Source of the DNA: Artocarpus heterophyllus
Taxonomy: Eukaryota > Streptophyta > Magnoliopsida > Rosales > Moraceae
Reading direction: 5' to 3'
Assembly: GCA_025403435.1 (NCBI GenBank)
Contig: CM046350.1
Location: 35,221,956-35,285,955 of the forward strand
DNA length: 64,000 nucleotides
How positions within the stretch are numbered: the first letter of the stretch is position 1; every line of letters starts with the position of its first letter. Below, piece by piece: positions 45,700-56,496 of this stretch. The translations under genes were made by a program, and so were the position numbers. The notes beneath the pieces were generated by a model. It made no database searches. It had not been told where the DNA came from and was given only the letters and a program-made list of their open reading frames with translations.

Positions 45700-45991
45700 T
45701 GTTAGAATCTAATATCACTGTACAGTTAGCTTCTTCAGTTAGTTTGTTATACACAGTTAGTTTGTTACATGGTTAGTTAGTTAGCAAATACTAGTTAACC
45801 ATGGTAATAAAATAGTTTACTCAAGTTAACTCACCGATATACTGTAGCTAAGAAACCTGTAGTTATAAATACAGGTAACAGTGTACAAATGAAGAATGAC
45901 AGTGAATAACATTTCTTGATCACTTTCTTTTCCAGTTTCTTTCCACAAATTATCTTCTGCAATCGCTTGCAATACAGTCCAATCTCTTTTA
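45700..45991 (+). repeat. copia C 5' LTR
   Basis: It contains repeated CAGTTAGTTTGTTA words in U3 and a TATA box (TATAAATA) at 45864-45871. Relative to the 3' LTR it has 13 extra bases (CTTCTTCAGTTAG, near 45730), an apparent partial duplication of the GTTAG word. Confidence 0.93.
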
Positions 45992-46003
45992 TGGTATCAG
46001 AAC
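45992..46003 (+). other. copia C primer-binding site
   Basis: TGGTATCAGAAC follows the LTR end directly and matches the initiator tRNA-Met complement (TGGTATCAGAGC) at 11 of 12 bases. Confidence 0.85.
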
Positions 46004-46074
46004 AGACGTTTCTGGAAGTTGTGAGAAATCCTTCATCGCGTTCATCATCATCTTCAACTCACTCATCCTCATCA

Positions 46075-47400
46075 ATGGCGATTCAAGATCAGAATCGATC
46101 AACAACACCAAATGGAGACACAGCCTCTTCCCCCTCATCAAAATTCATTCCAGTGGTCTTTAATCTCGAAATTGGATCAAAACAATTTCATGATTTGGCA
46201 CAAACAAGTTCTTGCTACCATCCATGGTCATCGACTGTAAAGCTTCCGCTTCCATGATCAAGATCCACCACTGAAGTACAAAACTCAAGCAGATCAAGCA
46301 AACGGTCGTGTGAATCTAGAATTTCAAGACTGGGAGCAGTAAGATCAGTTAATTGTTTCTTAGTTACTTTCCTCCGTGTCCAATACTCTTCTTACTAGAA
46401 TGATCAGCTGTGAGACTTTTTTCCAAATTTGGCAAACACTTGAAACTTATTTTGCCATTTAGGTGCGTGCTAAAGTCACTCAGTATAAGGATCAGTTGAA
46501 AGCAACTTGTAAGAATTCCTTAACCATGAATGAGTATTTGTTAAAGATTAGAAGCTTGATTGATACTTTGGCATTAGTTGGTCACAATTTATCCCCTAAA
46601 GATCACATAGGTGCAATCTTTGAAGGCCTTCCTGAGGAATATGATGTCATGTTAATTTCAATGAACACACGACGAGATGAATTCTTAGTTGATGAAATTG
46701 AATCTTTTCTATTGGCTCAAGAAGCTTGAATTGAGAAAAATATGGACATAGCAAATGCTAATCTTGCAAATGCTAGCTTCCCTTCTAGGTTCTCAAACAC
46801 AAAAGGCATCTACTCATACAACCTCTTATCCACCAATCCATTTGTACAAGACTTTCCATCTGCAAAATTTGGTCCTATCCCTGGTCACTCCCAGCCAACT
46901 CAAAATTCAAACAATCTCAGGCCATTCCTCAACAATTTTCTTCTAGACCTTCATCCTTTCCTGGCAGGTCACAAGGTAAAGGGAGAAATTACTCTTCTTC
47001 CACACGACCTTAATGTCAGTTGTGTGGATGAGTTGGTCACCTAGTTATGCAGTGCTACTACAAGTTTGACAAATCTTTCACAGGACCTAATCAACTCCAA
47101 GCACATCTTCACCAACTTCATCTCAAAGATACCTCTAAGGATGCTAGATCTTCACCAACTTTCACTCCAAATTCAGAAGCCATGCTTGCCACTCTTGAAT
47201 TAGTTTATGATACCAAATGGTACCCTGTTTCAGGTGACACTAATCATGTCATAGCTAATTCAAGCAATTTGATGATGAAGACAGAATTCTATGGAGCTGA
47301 TCAAGTTCACATGGGTAATGGTAAGGGATTGAATATAAAGCACATTGGCAAGTCTGTGTTCTCATCTCCTTATCACTCTACAAAGTCATTAGTTTGAAAT
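46075..47400 (+). pseudogene. copia C gag and protease remnant (broken)
   Basis: The likely original start is the ATG at 46075 (MAIQDQNRSTTPNGDTAS), followed by FIPVVFNLEIGSKQFHDLAQ. A stop at 46256 and a frame change precede the gag domain: YKDQLKATCKNSLTMNEYLL, KIRSLIDTLALVGHNLSPKD and GLPEEYDVMLISMNTRRDEF. A Ser- and Pro-rich tail leads to a protease remnant near 47190-47290 (ATLELVYDTKWYPVSGDTNH), in which the D-S-G-A core is not conserved. Confidence 0.82.
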
Positions 47401-48370
47401 CATTTACTTCATGCTCCTAAAATCACCAAAAATTTGCTGTCTGTCTCTAAGTTTGCAAAGGATAATTCTATGTTCTTTGAATTTCATCCTTAAGATTGCT
47501 ATGTCAAGGATCAAACTACCAAGGATATTCTATTGGAAGGCAAACTTAAAGGGGTCTATATGTGTTTGATCCTAGTCAAATCAATCTACTTTAGCAAACT
47601 ACCTCTTCTACAAAGACTCAGCCTTGTTCAGATTCACTGTCATGCATAAAGTCCTCTATGTTGTGTAATACTACACTTACTAATAGAAATAAAGTCTCTT
47701 CTTTGTCTTGTACTCAAATGACTAAATCAAATACTTCACAATCATCTAATTTAGATTCTATTTTGTTTGACATCTAGCATACGAGACTTACTCGTCCATC
47801 TGAACACATTGTAAAGATAATTTTAAATTAGTGTAAATTCTCTCATATCAATGAAAATCCTCATTCCTTATGCTCTACTTGTGGTCTTAGGAAACTTCAT
47901 AAATTTCCTTTTTTCTCATCTAACACTGAGTATACTGAACCACTACAACTCATTCACTCAGATGTATGGGGTCCAGCTTTTGTGTGCTCTTCAAATGGAT
48001 ACTATTATTATGTGCACTTCATAGATGCCTATTCACATTTCACATGGCTCTACCTGCTTAGAAACAAGTTTGAGGTGTTATAGACTTTTCAAAACTTTCA
48101 ATCCTTTGTAGAGCTGCAACTGGGCTATAAAATTAAAGCCTTGCAGACTAACTGGGGAGGTGAATATAGGTCCTTCACTACTTATTTGGCCTCTAAAGGG
48201 ATTCTCCATAGAAATTCCTGCCCACATGTTCATGAGCAAAATGGATTAGCTGAAAGGAAGCATCACCACATTGTTGAGAATGGACTCACACTGCTAGCAC
48301 ATGCCTTAATGCCTCTAAAATACTGGGATGAGGCCTTTAAGACCTCTGTGTTCATCATCAACAGACTTCC
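47401..48370 (+). pseudogene. copia C integrase, 5' part, catalytic Asp changed
   Basis: A degenerate pre-integrase region is followed by the core: LIHSDVWGPAF (first Asp, near 47954), then ALQTNWGGEYRSFTTYLASK, in which the second catalytic Asp is Asn (AAC at 48150-48152, one G-to-A change from GAC), and the third-residue region HEQNGLAERKHHHIVENGL (near 48230). Stops occur at about 47836 and 48081. The frame is cut at FIINRLP by chromovirus 2. Confidence 0.88.
48366..48370. repeat. target-site duplication CTTCC, left copy
   Basis: CTTCC precedes the chromovirus 2 LTR and is repeated after it at 59115-59119. Counting it once restores the copia C integrase reading frame at this point. Confidence 0.95.
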
Positions 48371-48618
48371 TGTAACACCCACCTATTTTTATGTAACAGA
48401 TCACATTAAGTTAGTAACGATGTTATAGAAATTTAATAATAATTTAAGTTATATGTTATGATATATGATCTTAATGTTACTAACTTTTATTTCAAGTTCT
48501 ATGATAAGTGACAACCGCATGGAATCGTTGTGCTCAAGTGTTCATGTTAATTTTAATGTATGTTTAATTATGATGCAATGATGAATTGAATGTTTTAATG
48601 TATGGCATTTAAAGACAG

Positions 48619-48724
48619 TTCGGCAGGCCAAAAAGTCTGCCAAAGATCGGCAGGCCGATGGGAACCATCGGCAGGCCAAACTTGGTGGAACCGGTAGGTC
48701 GAAGTGGAGAATTGGCAGGCCAAA
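48619..48724 (+). repeat. left array of TCGGC-AG-GCCGA motif (5' LTR)
   Basis: Five copies of a hyphenated palindrome with centre AG lie at about 48619, 48646, 48667, 48690 and 48711 (best copy ATCGGCAGGCCGAT). Several arms show C-to-T or G-to-A change. They stand out from AT-rich surroundings. Confidence 0.88.
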
Positions 48725-50857
48725 CACAGCTGACGAGCAGTCAGCAAAATCTCTCCAAATTTATGGCTGAGATGATTATGTTAAATGGGTGATTTATTGT
48801 GATTAATTGGCATAATAATGGAATAAATTTATCATTTAAGGAAATGAAAGGTTTGACTTCGCATTGATTGGTTTTATTTTGAATGGTTTCCTATTTTTAG
48901 AGGGCGAAAATATGGTAAGTGAGACTGATAGTTTTGACTTTTCTTCTTTGCTCTCCTTCCTTCACGCCAATTAGCACCATTTAAGTCAGAAAATTCCTCA
49001 CTTAATGAAGAGTTTTGACTTTCCTTCTTTGTACGTTATGCCATTAACTTAACGTTAAAAATTTTTAACGTTCTTTTTCCCTATTTTTCTCTCATCTTCT
49101 CATATTTCCTCTCATTCATTTCTGAGACGTTTCTCATTCATTTCTCCTTCTTCTTCTTCTCTTCTCCACAAATTCCATCCTTCCTTCTCTCAAAAATTCT
49201 CTGCTAATATTGAAAGAAAAAGTTATTTTTTTTGGTTGAATTTAAGGATTTTGAGAAGAAATTTTTAAGGTAAGGACTCAGTTTTCTGGTGTTTCTGAAA
49301 AGAATTTCTCCTCCTAAATTTGTCTGCAGTATCTTTCTCTAGGTATTGTATTTTGTCCTAAATTTTTAATATGTTATGCATGTATGTATTATGTGATGTT
49401 TCTCCAAGTTTCAAGTCATTTTGATGTTTCTATGATAAAATATGAATTTTCTATCCTCTACCCTTCACAGTAAAATATTGCTGTTTGGATATGATGCATG
49501 AAAAATGCAATTTTTATTTCAAGGGGTAAATGTGTTTTGTTTTTCATGAAATTTGACAAGAATGTTCATGTATATGTTATGTTATAGACTACAAGGTTTA
49601 GTAATGTTTTGATGAGTCTATCTTATGGTATGAAATTTTTATGAGATTAGGTCAAGAAAACTGTTTTAACAATGTTATTTTTGAATTTTCATTTTATGAA
49701 ATGTTTTATATGTTTAAATGATTTTATTAATGAGGAAATAATTTTATGAAATTGAAATGCATGATAATAAGATGTTTGTATGAATTTTAAAATGTATGGT
49801 TTGTTTTTACATGCTTAATGTAATTTTTATGATTTAAGAAAAAAATCATGATAACATGTTTATGTGATGATAATTTTATGTTTTGACAATTATAGTTATG
49901 AATTATGTTTGTAATATGAGATGAATGTATATGTGATGGTATATGAATGGATGTTTTATAATAAGTATTAATTTTATTGTATTTTTAAATGGATAAATGG
50001 CATAAACACGCAAAGGAACGAGCACTTCGAGACCGCGGCATCGTCACCAAATCGTATTAAGGTTAAGTAAGCTAGCTGTTAAGGTAAGTACATTCTCACC
50101 TGCAACATGACATGTTTTACAAGGTTTGATGATATGTTGACAATGATATTCATGATGATTTTATGGTTATTTTCCTTAAAGGATTTCTTATGAAAGATTT
50201 TCATGATTTAAAGTTATGTATGTATGATGATGACATGTTTCAAAGTATGAAAATTATGTATATATGTATCACCTAATAAGTGCTGCACACCAATGTTATG
50301 AAATGATATGTTATGATGTCATGTTTGGTTTGAGATTAGCTACCATTCTCCTCACATGACGGCGTGCCTACAATGATGATTATGGTGTAATACTTGGGCC
50401 CTTTAAGATAAAATGGAATAAGTTTTAATATGGTTAATGTAATGAAAGATATGTTCTATGAAATTATGCTTAAGGCATTATTATGATATGACGATGATGG
50501 GGATGATGTATATGAAATGTTTTTAAATTGTGAGAATTATATGTACTTACTAAGCATTAGCTTATTCAAGATTATGTCATGTTGCAGATAAGGGCAGGAA
50601 GATCATGGATTAGGTGGAGGACATGGGAAGGTGTGTGAGCATTAAGCGCGATTAATTGTAACTAGAAGAACGCCAAGAAGAAAGTTTTTATGCTTTAAAT
50701 CAAGTTTTATATTTTGAACATATTTTTATGTTAAGTTTTAAGAATACAAGAACTATGTTTTTATATTTTATTTCATCATTTTAAGAATTTTAATCTTCTG
50801 CATTTTTATGAAAAGTTGGATTTGTTTTAAAATTAAGTTTTCTCAAGGATTTTTGGC

Positions 50858-50945
50858 TCGGTCGGCCTGTCGATGTTTGAAGGTTCGGCCTGCCGAACGA
50901 TGATAAGTTTTTAATCTAGATTTGCAAAACCTCTGCCTGTCGAAC
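50858..50945 (-). repeat. right array of the same motif, opposite orientation (5' LTR)
   Basis: Copies with centre CT (GTCGGCCTGTCGAT at about 50860, GTTCGGCCTGCCGAAC at about 50883, TGCCTGTCGAAC near 50934) are the reverse complement of the left array. About 2.2 kb separates the arrays. This copy of the LTR has lost about 66 bp of the array. Confidence 0.85.
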
Positions 50946-51291
50946 TGTGGGAGCAAGTAATTTTTTTAAATGATGTGAAGATTAAATGAGTTATGATGTG
51001 ATGTTTTTATAAGTTATGATTTTACAACTTGGTATATCTATTTTATTAAAATAAGTTATGATTAATTTAATGTATAATTGAATTAATTATGATATGGAAT
51101 AAGTTAAACAATGTTATGTTGTAAAAAATATATATATGAATGAATGGATCCTGGTTATGTATGTTTAATTATATTTACAATTTAAAGTATCGTATAAGTT
51201 TTGTAATTATGTTTATATTTAAAGTTTAAACAAGTATGAATATATGAATGTAACGACATCTGTGACATCCGTAAAGGGGCGTTATAGGCTT

Positions 51292-51303
51292 TGGTATCAG
51301 AGA
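51292..51303 (+). other. chromovirus 2 primer-binding site
   Basis: TGGTATCAGAGA begins five bases after the LTR end and agrees with the initiator tRNA-Met complement at 11 of 12 bases, as usual for chromoviruses. Confidence 0.85.
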
Positions 51304-51501
51304 GAATTTTCGATTACAATTTATATCGTCACACGTTAATCCAAGTCCTCCAAGTAAGTATGTTATAAAGTTAGATGTTTTGATAATAGTATGATGATAA
51401 GATTAAGGTTTAGATGTTTCACGATTAATGATCTAGTATTGAAAACCTGCCTCATATTAGAAGATTATTTCTAAGTTCCTAATTCTTTTAGGAAATTAAC
51501 G

Positions 51502-52720
51502 ATGGACGGTCAAAGAAGAATGCAGACTCGCACCCAGACCAATGAAAGACTCTTGACAATGATTGCTGAACTGCAAAGGCAGTTGGAGGATCAAAGAAGG
51601 AAAATTGCTGCGTTAAGGGCCAACGGCCAGAATGACGATTGAAGAGGCAATGATGAGCCTCCTCCTCCTTCGCAGCCACTAGTCAACAAAGTTCCAGCTC
51701 CTGCTACTGAACCAAGAGCGGCCTATCAGGAACCTCTACTGGTCAGATGGAAGAGAGTTAAGCCAGCGGATTTTGAAAGTTCTAAGGATCCGCTAGTAGC
51801 TCAAGGATGGTTAAAGATGATCGAAGCCACCCTAAGACTCATGGATTTCACAGACAATGAAAAGGTCCTCTGTGCCTCGTACTGCCTCACCATAGAGGCC
51901 AGGATATGGTGGGATGGCATTGAACAGAGTAGGAATGTTGAAGAGATGTCATGGGCTGACTTCGTGCATGAGTTCAACACGAAGTTTTTCCACATGAATG
52001 TTACAAGAAAACATTATGAGGAGTTCAAGAACTTACGCCAGGGGGATACGTCAATCACAAATGTTTTGACAAGCTTGCTCGTTTATGCCCAGGAATGGTT
52101 ATGGATGAAAGTGAAAGGGTCAGAAGACTGATCAAAGCCCTTAGACCAAAAATTGCTGCTATTGTGGATGGGGCAAGTCCACCCAGGACTCAAGAATAGG
52201 TTGTCATGAGGGCCCAAGGTGCGGAGTTCCATCTGTCCACGTTAAGAAGGAACCAGCCTCAGTTGGGCCAATAGGTTAACAATGCAAACAACCAGAACTG
52301 CCCTCCACACAGGAACAACAACAACAACAATAGCAACAGCAACCAAAACTGGAGGAATAACAAGAGGAAGGGTAATCCTCAACATCAGCACGGCCAAGAC
52401 AACAAGAGGCACAATGATGGTAGCACAATAACAATAATAGGCGGTTTCAACCATGTACCAAATGTGGAAAGAAGCATCCAGGGGAGTGTCATTTGGGAAC
52501 AAACCAATGTTTCATCTGTGGGCGTGAAGACCACTTTGTTAAGAACTGCCCCAAGCTGATGAATGCCAATGTCCCACAGAGAGCTCCTCCTCAAGCCCAG
52601 CTTCATCAGATGCAAGCCTCCCTTGAAGGGTCAAGGGAGAATTGAAGCCCCACCAACGAATGCCTGAATCTATGCCATGACGAAAGAACAAGTGGCTGCT
52701 GAAGCCTCCAATGTGGTTAC
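51502..52720 (+). pseudogene. chromovirus 2 gag (broken)
   Basis: The ATG at 51502 opens MDGQRRMQTRTQTNERLLTM and a coiled stretch (LQRQLEDQRRKIAAL). A TGA near 51640 stands at an expected Arg codon. In the same frame the capsid domain reads FTDNEKVLCASYCLTIEARI, ARIWWDGIEQ and FKNLRQGDTS. A frameshift near 52065 follows, then further ones in the Asn-rich tail. The knuckle region is seen in pieces as CTKCGKKHPGEC and CFICGREDHFVKNC (near 52456-52552). Confidence 0.87.
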
Positions 52721-54045
52721 AGGTCAGATAACAAGTTTATCTAATGATGCTTATGTCCTTTTTGATACGGGTGCCACCCATTCTTTTGTATCTATGTCAT
52801 ATGCTAAAAAGTAAGAGGTTCGTTTAGAGCCTATGAGACAGGGATTCACTACGACACTACCCTCTGAGGAAGTGATATTATCTACGCATTGTTTGTGTAC
52901 ATTACCCCTATGGATTTCTAATAGGGAACTTTTCATCGACCTCATTGTGATCGACATGCATGACTATGATATGATTCTTGGGATGGATTTCCTGAGCAAG
53001 TACAATGCTTCTATTGAATGCCAAAAACGAAAGGTGATCTTCGATCCAAAAGGTGATCAGAAGTTCATTTATGTTGGCGAGTCCAAAAAGAAACCCCACA
53101 TGTTCTTATCTGCAATGAAAGCAACGAAGTTATTAGCAAGTGGCTGCGTGGGCTATCTGGTGAACATTGTAGACAAAAGCCAAGAAGAAAAGATAAGAAT
53201 TGATGATATACTTATAGTGCATGAATATGCAGATGTGTTTCCTGATGATCTGACAAGTCTACCGCCAGAAAGAGAAGTTGAATTCGAGATTGAGCTCGCT
53301 CCTGGCATCGATCCGATCTCAAAAGCGCCTTACAGAATGGCTCTGGCAAAGTTAAAGGAGCTTCACATGCAATTAAAGAAGCTACTTGACAAGGGATTCA
53401 TCAGGCCAAGTCACTCACCATGGGGAGCTCCAGTCTTGTTTGTAAAGAAGAAGGATGGCACTATGAGACTCTACATTGACTACAGAGAGCTGAACAAGGT
53501 GACAATCAAGAACAAGTATCTGTTGCCATGAATCGATGATTTGTTTGATCAGCTTAAGGGTGCATCTGTATTTTCAAAGATTGATCTACGATCAGGGTAT
53601 CATCAGTTGAAGATTAAAGAAGGAGATATCCCCAAGACTGCTTTCAGGTTGAGGTATGGTCTCCATGAATTTGTGGTTATGCCTTTCGGTCTGACGAATG
53701 CACCGGCTGCCTTTTTGGATTTGATGAACAGGGTATTCAAGGATTTCCTTGATAAATTTGTTGTTGTATTTATCGATGATATTCTTGTCTATTCTAAGAA
53801 TCAAGAAGAACATGAGGAGCATTTAAGGATTGTGCTGGAGACTTTAAGAAGATACCAGCTATATGCAAAGTTCTCCAAATGCAATTTTTGGCTTAATAAA
53901 GTGTCATTCTTGGGGCATGTTATTTCTAGGGAAGGGATTATGGTTGACCCTGCTAAAGTAGAAGCTGTTCTTAACTGGAAGCAACCGATGAATGCAAGTG
54001 AAATAAGGAGCTTATTGGGTTTAGCAGGTTATATCAGAGATTCAT
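52721..54045 (+). pseudogene. chromovirus 2 protease and reverse transcriptase (two stops)
   Basis: The protease core reads LFDTGATHSFVSMSYAKK (near 52757), with a TAA a few codons later near 52813. The frame then holds through [16 protein letters not shown] and the RT blocks [20 protein letters not shown] and [24 protein letters not shown] near 53529 stands at the expected Arg of [12 protein letters not shown]. The active site [10 protein letters not shown] (53769-53798) is intact. A frameshift at about 54030 ends the frame inside LGLAGY. Confidence 0.9.
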
Positions 54046-56104
54046 AGAAGACTGTTCCAAGATAGCAGCTCCACTCACGAACCTGACTCGCAAAGGAAAG
54101 AAGTTTGAATGGACAGATGCATGTGAAAAGAGTTTTCAAGAACTAAAAAAAAGGCTAACGATGGCTCCAGTGTTGGCTATTCCTGAAGAAAATGATGGGT
54201 TTGTAATTTATAGTGATGCATCCAAGATGCGCCTCAGAACTGTATTAATGCAAAATGAAAGGGTGATTGCTTATGCGTCAAGACAACTGAAGGATTATGA
54301 AAAGAACTATCCTACTCATGACCTCGAGTTAGCAGTAGTCGTTTTTGCGTTGAAGATATGGAGACACTATTTATATAGGGTCCAATGCAAGATCTTCACT
54401 GATCATCAAAGTCTGAAGTACTTCTTCACGCAAAGAGACCTGAACATGAGACAACGAAGATGGCTAGAGTTGGTGAAGGATTATGATTGTGAAATCCTTT
54501 ATCATCCTGGAAAAGCTAACTGAGTGGCTGATGCTCTAAGTAGGAAGTCAGTTGCCACGTTGATGTCAATGCAAGCGATGTCTCCACCTTTAAGAAAGGA
54601 AATTCTAGACTTCGGTTTGAAACTTATAGCAGGACAGCTATCAACACTCTCTCTTGCTCCGATGATGTACGATGAAATTCGAAGAAAACAAGATGAAGAT
54701 GTAAGTCTTGTAAGGATTAAGCAAGAAATGAAAGAAGAAAAATGTCAAGAGTTTCGTATTGCGGATGATGGAACTCTGTACCTCAAGGATCGCTTATGTG
54801 TTCCCAATGTTGATGACTTAAGGGAAAAGATCTTAGTAGAAATTCATGACACTCCTTACTCTATTCATCCAGGTGCAACAAAGATGTATAATGATCTAAG
54901 GGGTAACTTCTGGTGGTTTGGAATGAAACGTGATGTTGCTATGTATGTGAAGAAATGTATGACATGTCAGCAAGTACAGGCTGAACACCAAAGACCTAGT
55001 GGTGAACTGTAGTCTATCCAAATACCGAAATGGAAATGGGAGGATATTATAATAGATTTCATTACCGGTTTGCCTAGAACTATGAATGGTTATGATGCAA
55101 TTTGGGTAGTTGTAGATCGACAGACTAAGACGGCGCATTTCATTCCTATCAAGATCACTTACTCCATGGAACGGTTAGCGAAACTCTATGTTAAGGAGAT
55201 TGTACGACTTCATGGAATTCCCAAGTCAATTATCTCAGATCGTGATGGCAGGTTCACATCTAAGTTTTGGAAGAGTGCACAGACTGCAATGGGAACCAGG
55301 CTACATTTCAGTACAGCTTTTCATTCTCAGATAGATGGCCAAATGGAAAGGACAAACTTGATTTTAGAGGATATGATACATGCTTGTTCTCTCGATTTTA
55401 AGACCAGCTAGTGTAAAATGTTGCCGTTAGCAGAGTTTGCTTACAACAACAGCTTTCAGGCTACGATTGGGATGGCACCTTATGAGGCTCTGTATGGAGG
55501 AAAATGCAGGTCGCCTATATGTTGGCACGAAGCTGGTGAAAAGAAGCTGATGGAAAGCGTCGATGCTGAAAGAACTGATTTTGTGAACGAAACCTCTGAG
55601 ATGATAAAGTTGATAAGAAGAAGAATAGAGACCACTCAAAGCCGTCAGAAGAGTTATGCAGACAAGAGAAGAAGACCCTTAAAGTTTGCTATGGGCGAAT
55701 ATGTGTTTTTGAAAGTTGCACCAATGAAAGGAGTTATGAGGTTTGGGAAGAAAGGCAAGTTAAGTCCAAGATTTATCGGTCCTTATGAAGTGGTTAAACG
55801 AATAGGCAAAGTAGCTCATCAGCTGAAGTTGCCTTCAGAAATTTCTGCAATGTAGATGTATTTCTTGTCTCCATGCTCAAGAAGTATGTTCCAGACCCTA
55901 TGCATGTGATTGAGCCACAGGTGATCGAGATACGAGAAGACTTAAGTTATGAAGAAAAGCCAATGAAGATACTCGATCGAAAAACCAAGACCTTGAGGAA
56001 TAAAGAAATTCCATTGGTCAAGGTGTTATGGTGAAATCATCAAGTTGAAGAAGCTACATAGGAACGAGAAAATGACATGAGAACTATGTATCCGCAATTG
56101 TTCT
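54046..56104 (+). pseudogene. chromovirus 2 RNase H, integrase and chromodomain (stops, one frameshift)
   Basis: RNase H reads [20 protein letters not shown] and [20 protein letters not shown], with a TGA near 54521 (KAN.VADALSRK). Integrase follows: HPGATKMYNDLRGNFWWFGM with CMTCQQV, then WVVVDRQTKTAHFIP, IISDRDGRFTSKFWKS and QMERTNLILEDM, covering the D, D and E positions. TAG codons fall near 55011 and 55409. After GKKGKLSPRFIGPYEVVKRI and a frameshift near 55850, the chromodomain reads LVKVLW, stop, NHQVEEAT, stop, EREN, ending before 56105. Confidence 0.9.
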
Positions 56105-56130
56105 AAGTTTCGAGGATGAAACTTTTATAA

Positions 56131-56142
56131 GGTAGGGAGAAT
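56131..56142 (+). other. chromovirus 2 polypurine tract
   Basis: GGTAGGGAGAAT lies directly before the 3' LTR. Confidence 0.85.
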
Positions 56143-56390
56143 TGTAACACCCACCTATTTTTATGTAACAGATCATGTTAAGTTAGTAACGATATTACAA
56201 AAATTTAATAATAATTTAAGTTATATGTTATGATATATGATCTTAATGTTACTAACTTTTATTTCAAGTTCTATGACAGGTGACGACCGCATGGAATCGT
56301 TGTGCTCAAGTGTTCATGTTAATTTTGATGTATGTTTAATTATGATGCAATGATGAATTGAATGTTTTAATGTATGGCATTTAAAGACAG

Positions 56391-56496
56391 TTCGACAGGC
56401 CAAAAAGTCTGCCAAAGATCGACAGGCTGATGGGAACCATCGGTAGGCCGAACTTGGTGGAACCGGCAGGCCGAAGTGGAGAACCGACAGGCCGAA
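56391..56496 (+). repeat. left array of TCGGC-AG-GCCGA motif (3' LTR)
   Basis: Same positions in the LTR as the array at 48619-48724. The copies include ACCGGCAGGCCGAA near 56463 and ACCGACAGGCCGAA near 56482. The set of C-to-T and G-to-A differences is not the same as in the 5' LTR, so they arose after insertion. Confidence 0.87.

Larger units (their letters stand above)
48371..51286 (+). repeat. chromovirus 2 5' LTR (2.92 kb)
   Basis: It starts TGTAACACCC and ends GGGGCGTTATA. The last dinucleotide is TA where the 3' copy has CA, a C-to-T change. Compared with the 3' LTR it lacks about 66 bp near 50937 inside the right palindrome array. It has about 20 extra bp near 49728. Confidence 0.95.

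Noticed and set aside
45492..45776. 94-codon plus-strand frame crossing into copia C
   Set aside because: It runs through the target duplication into the LTR, so it cannot be an old gene, and it shows no similarity.
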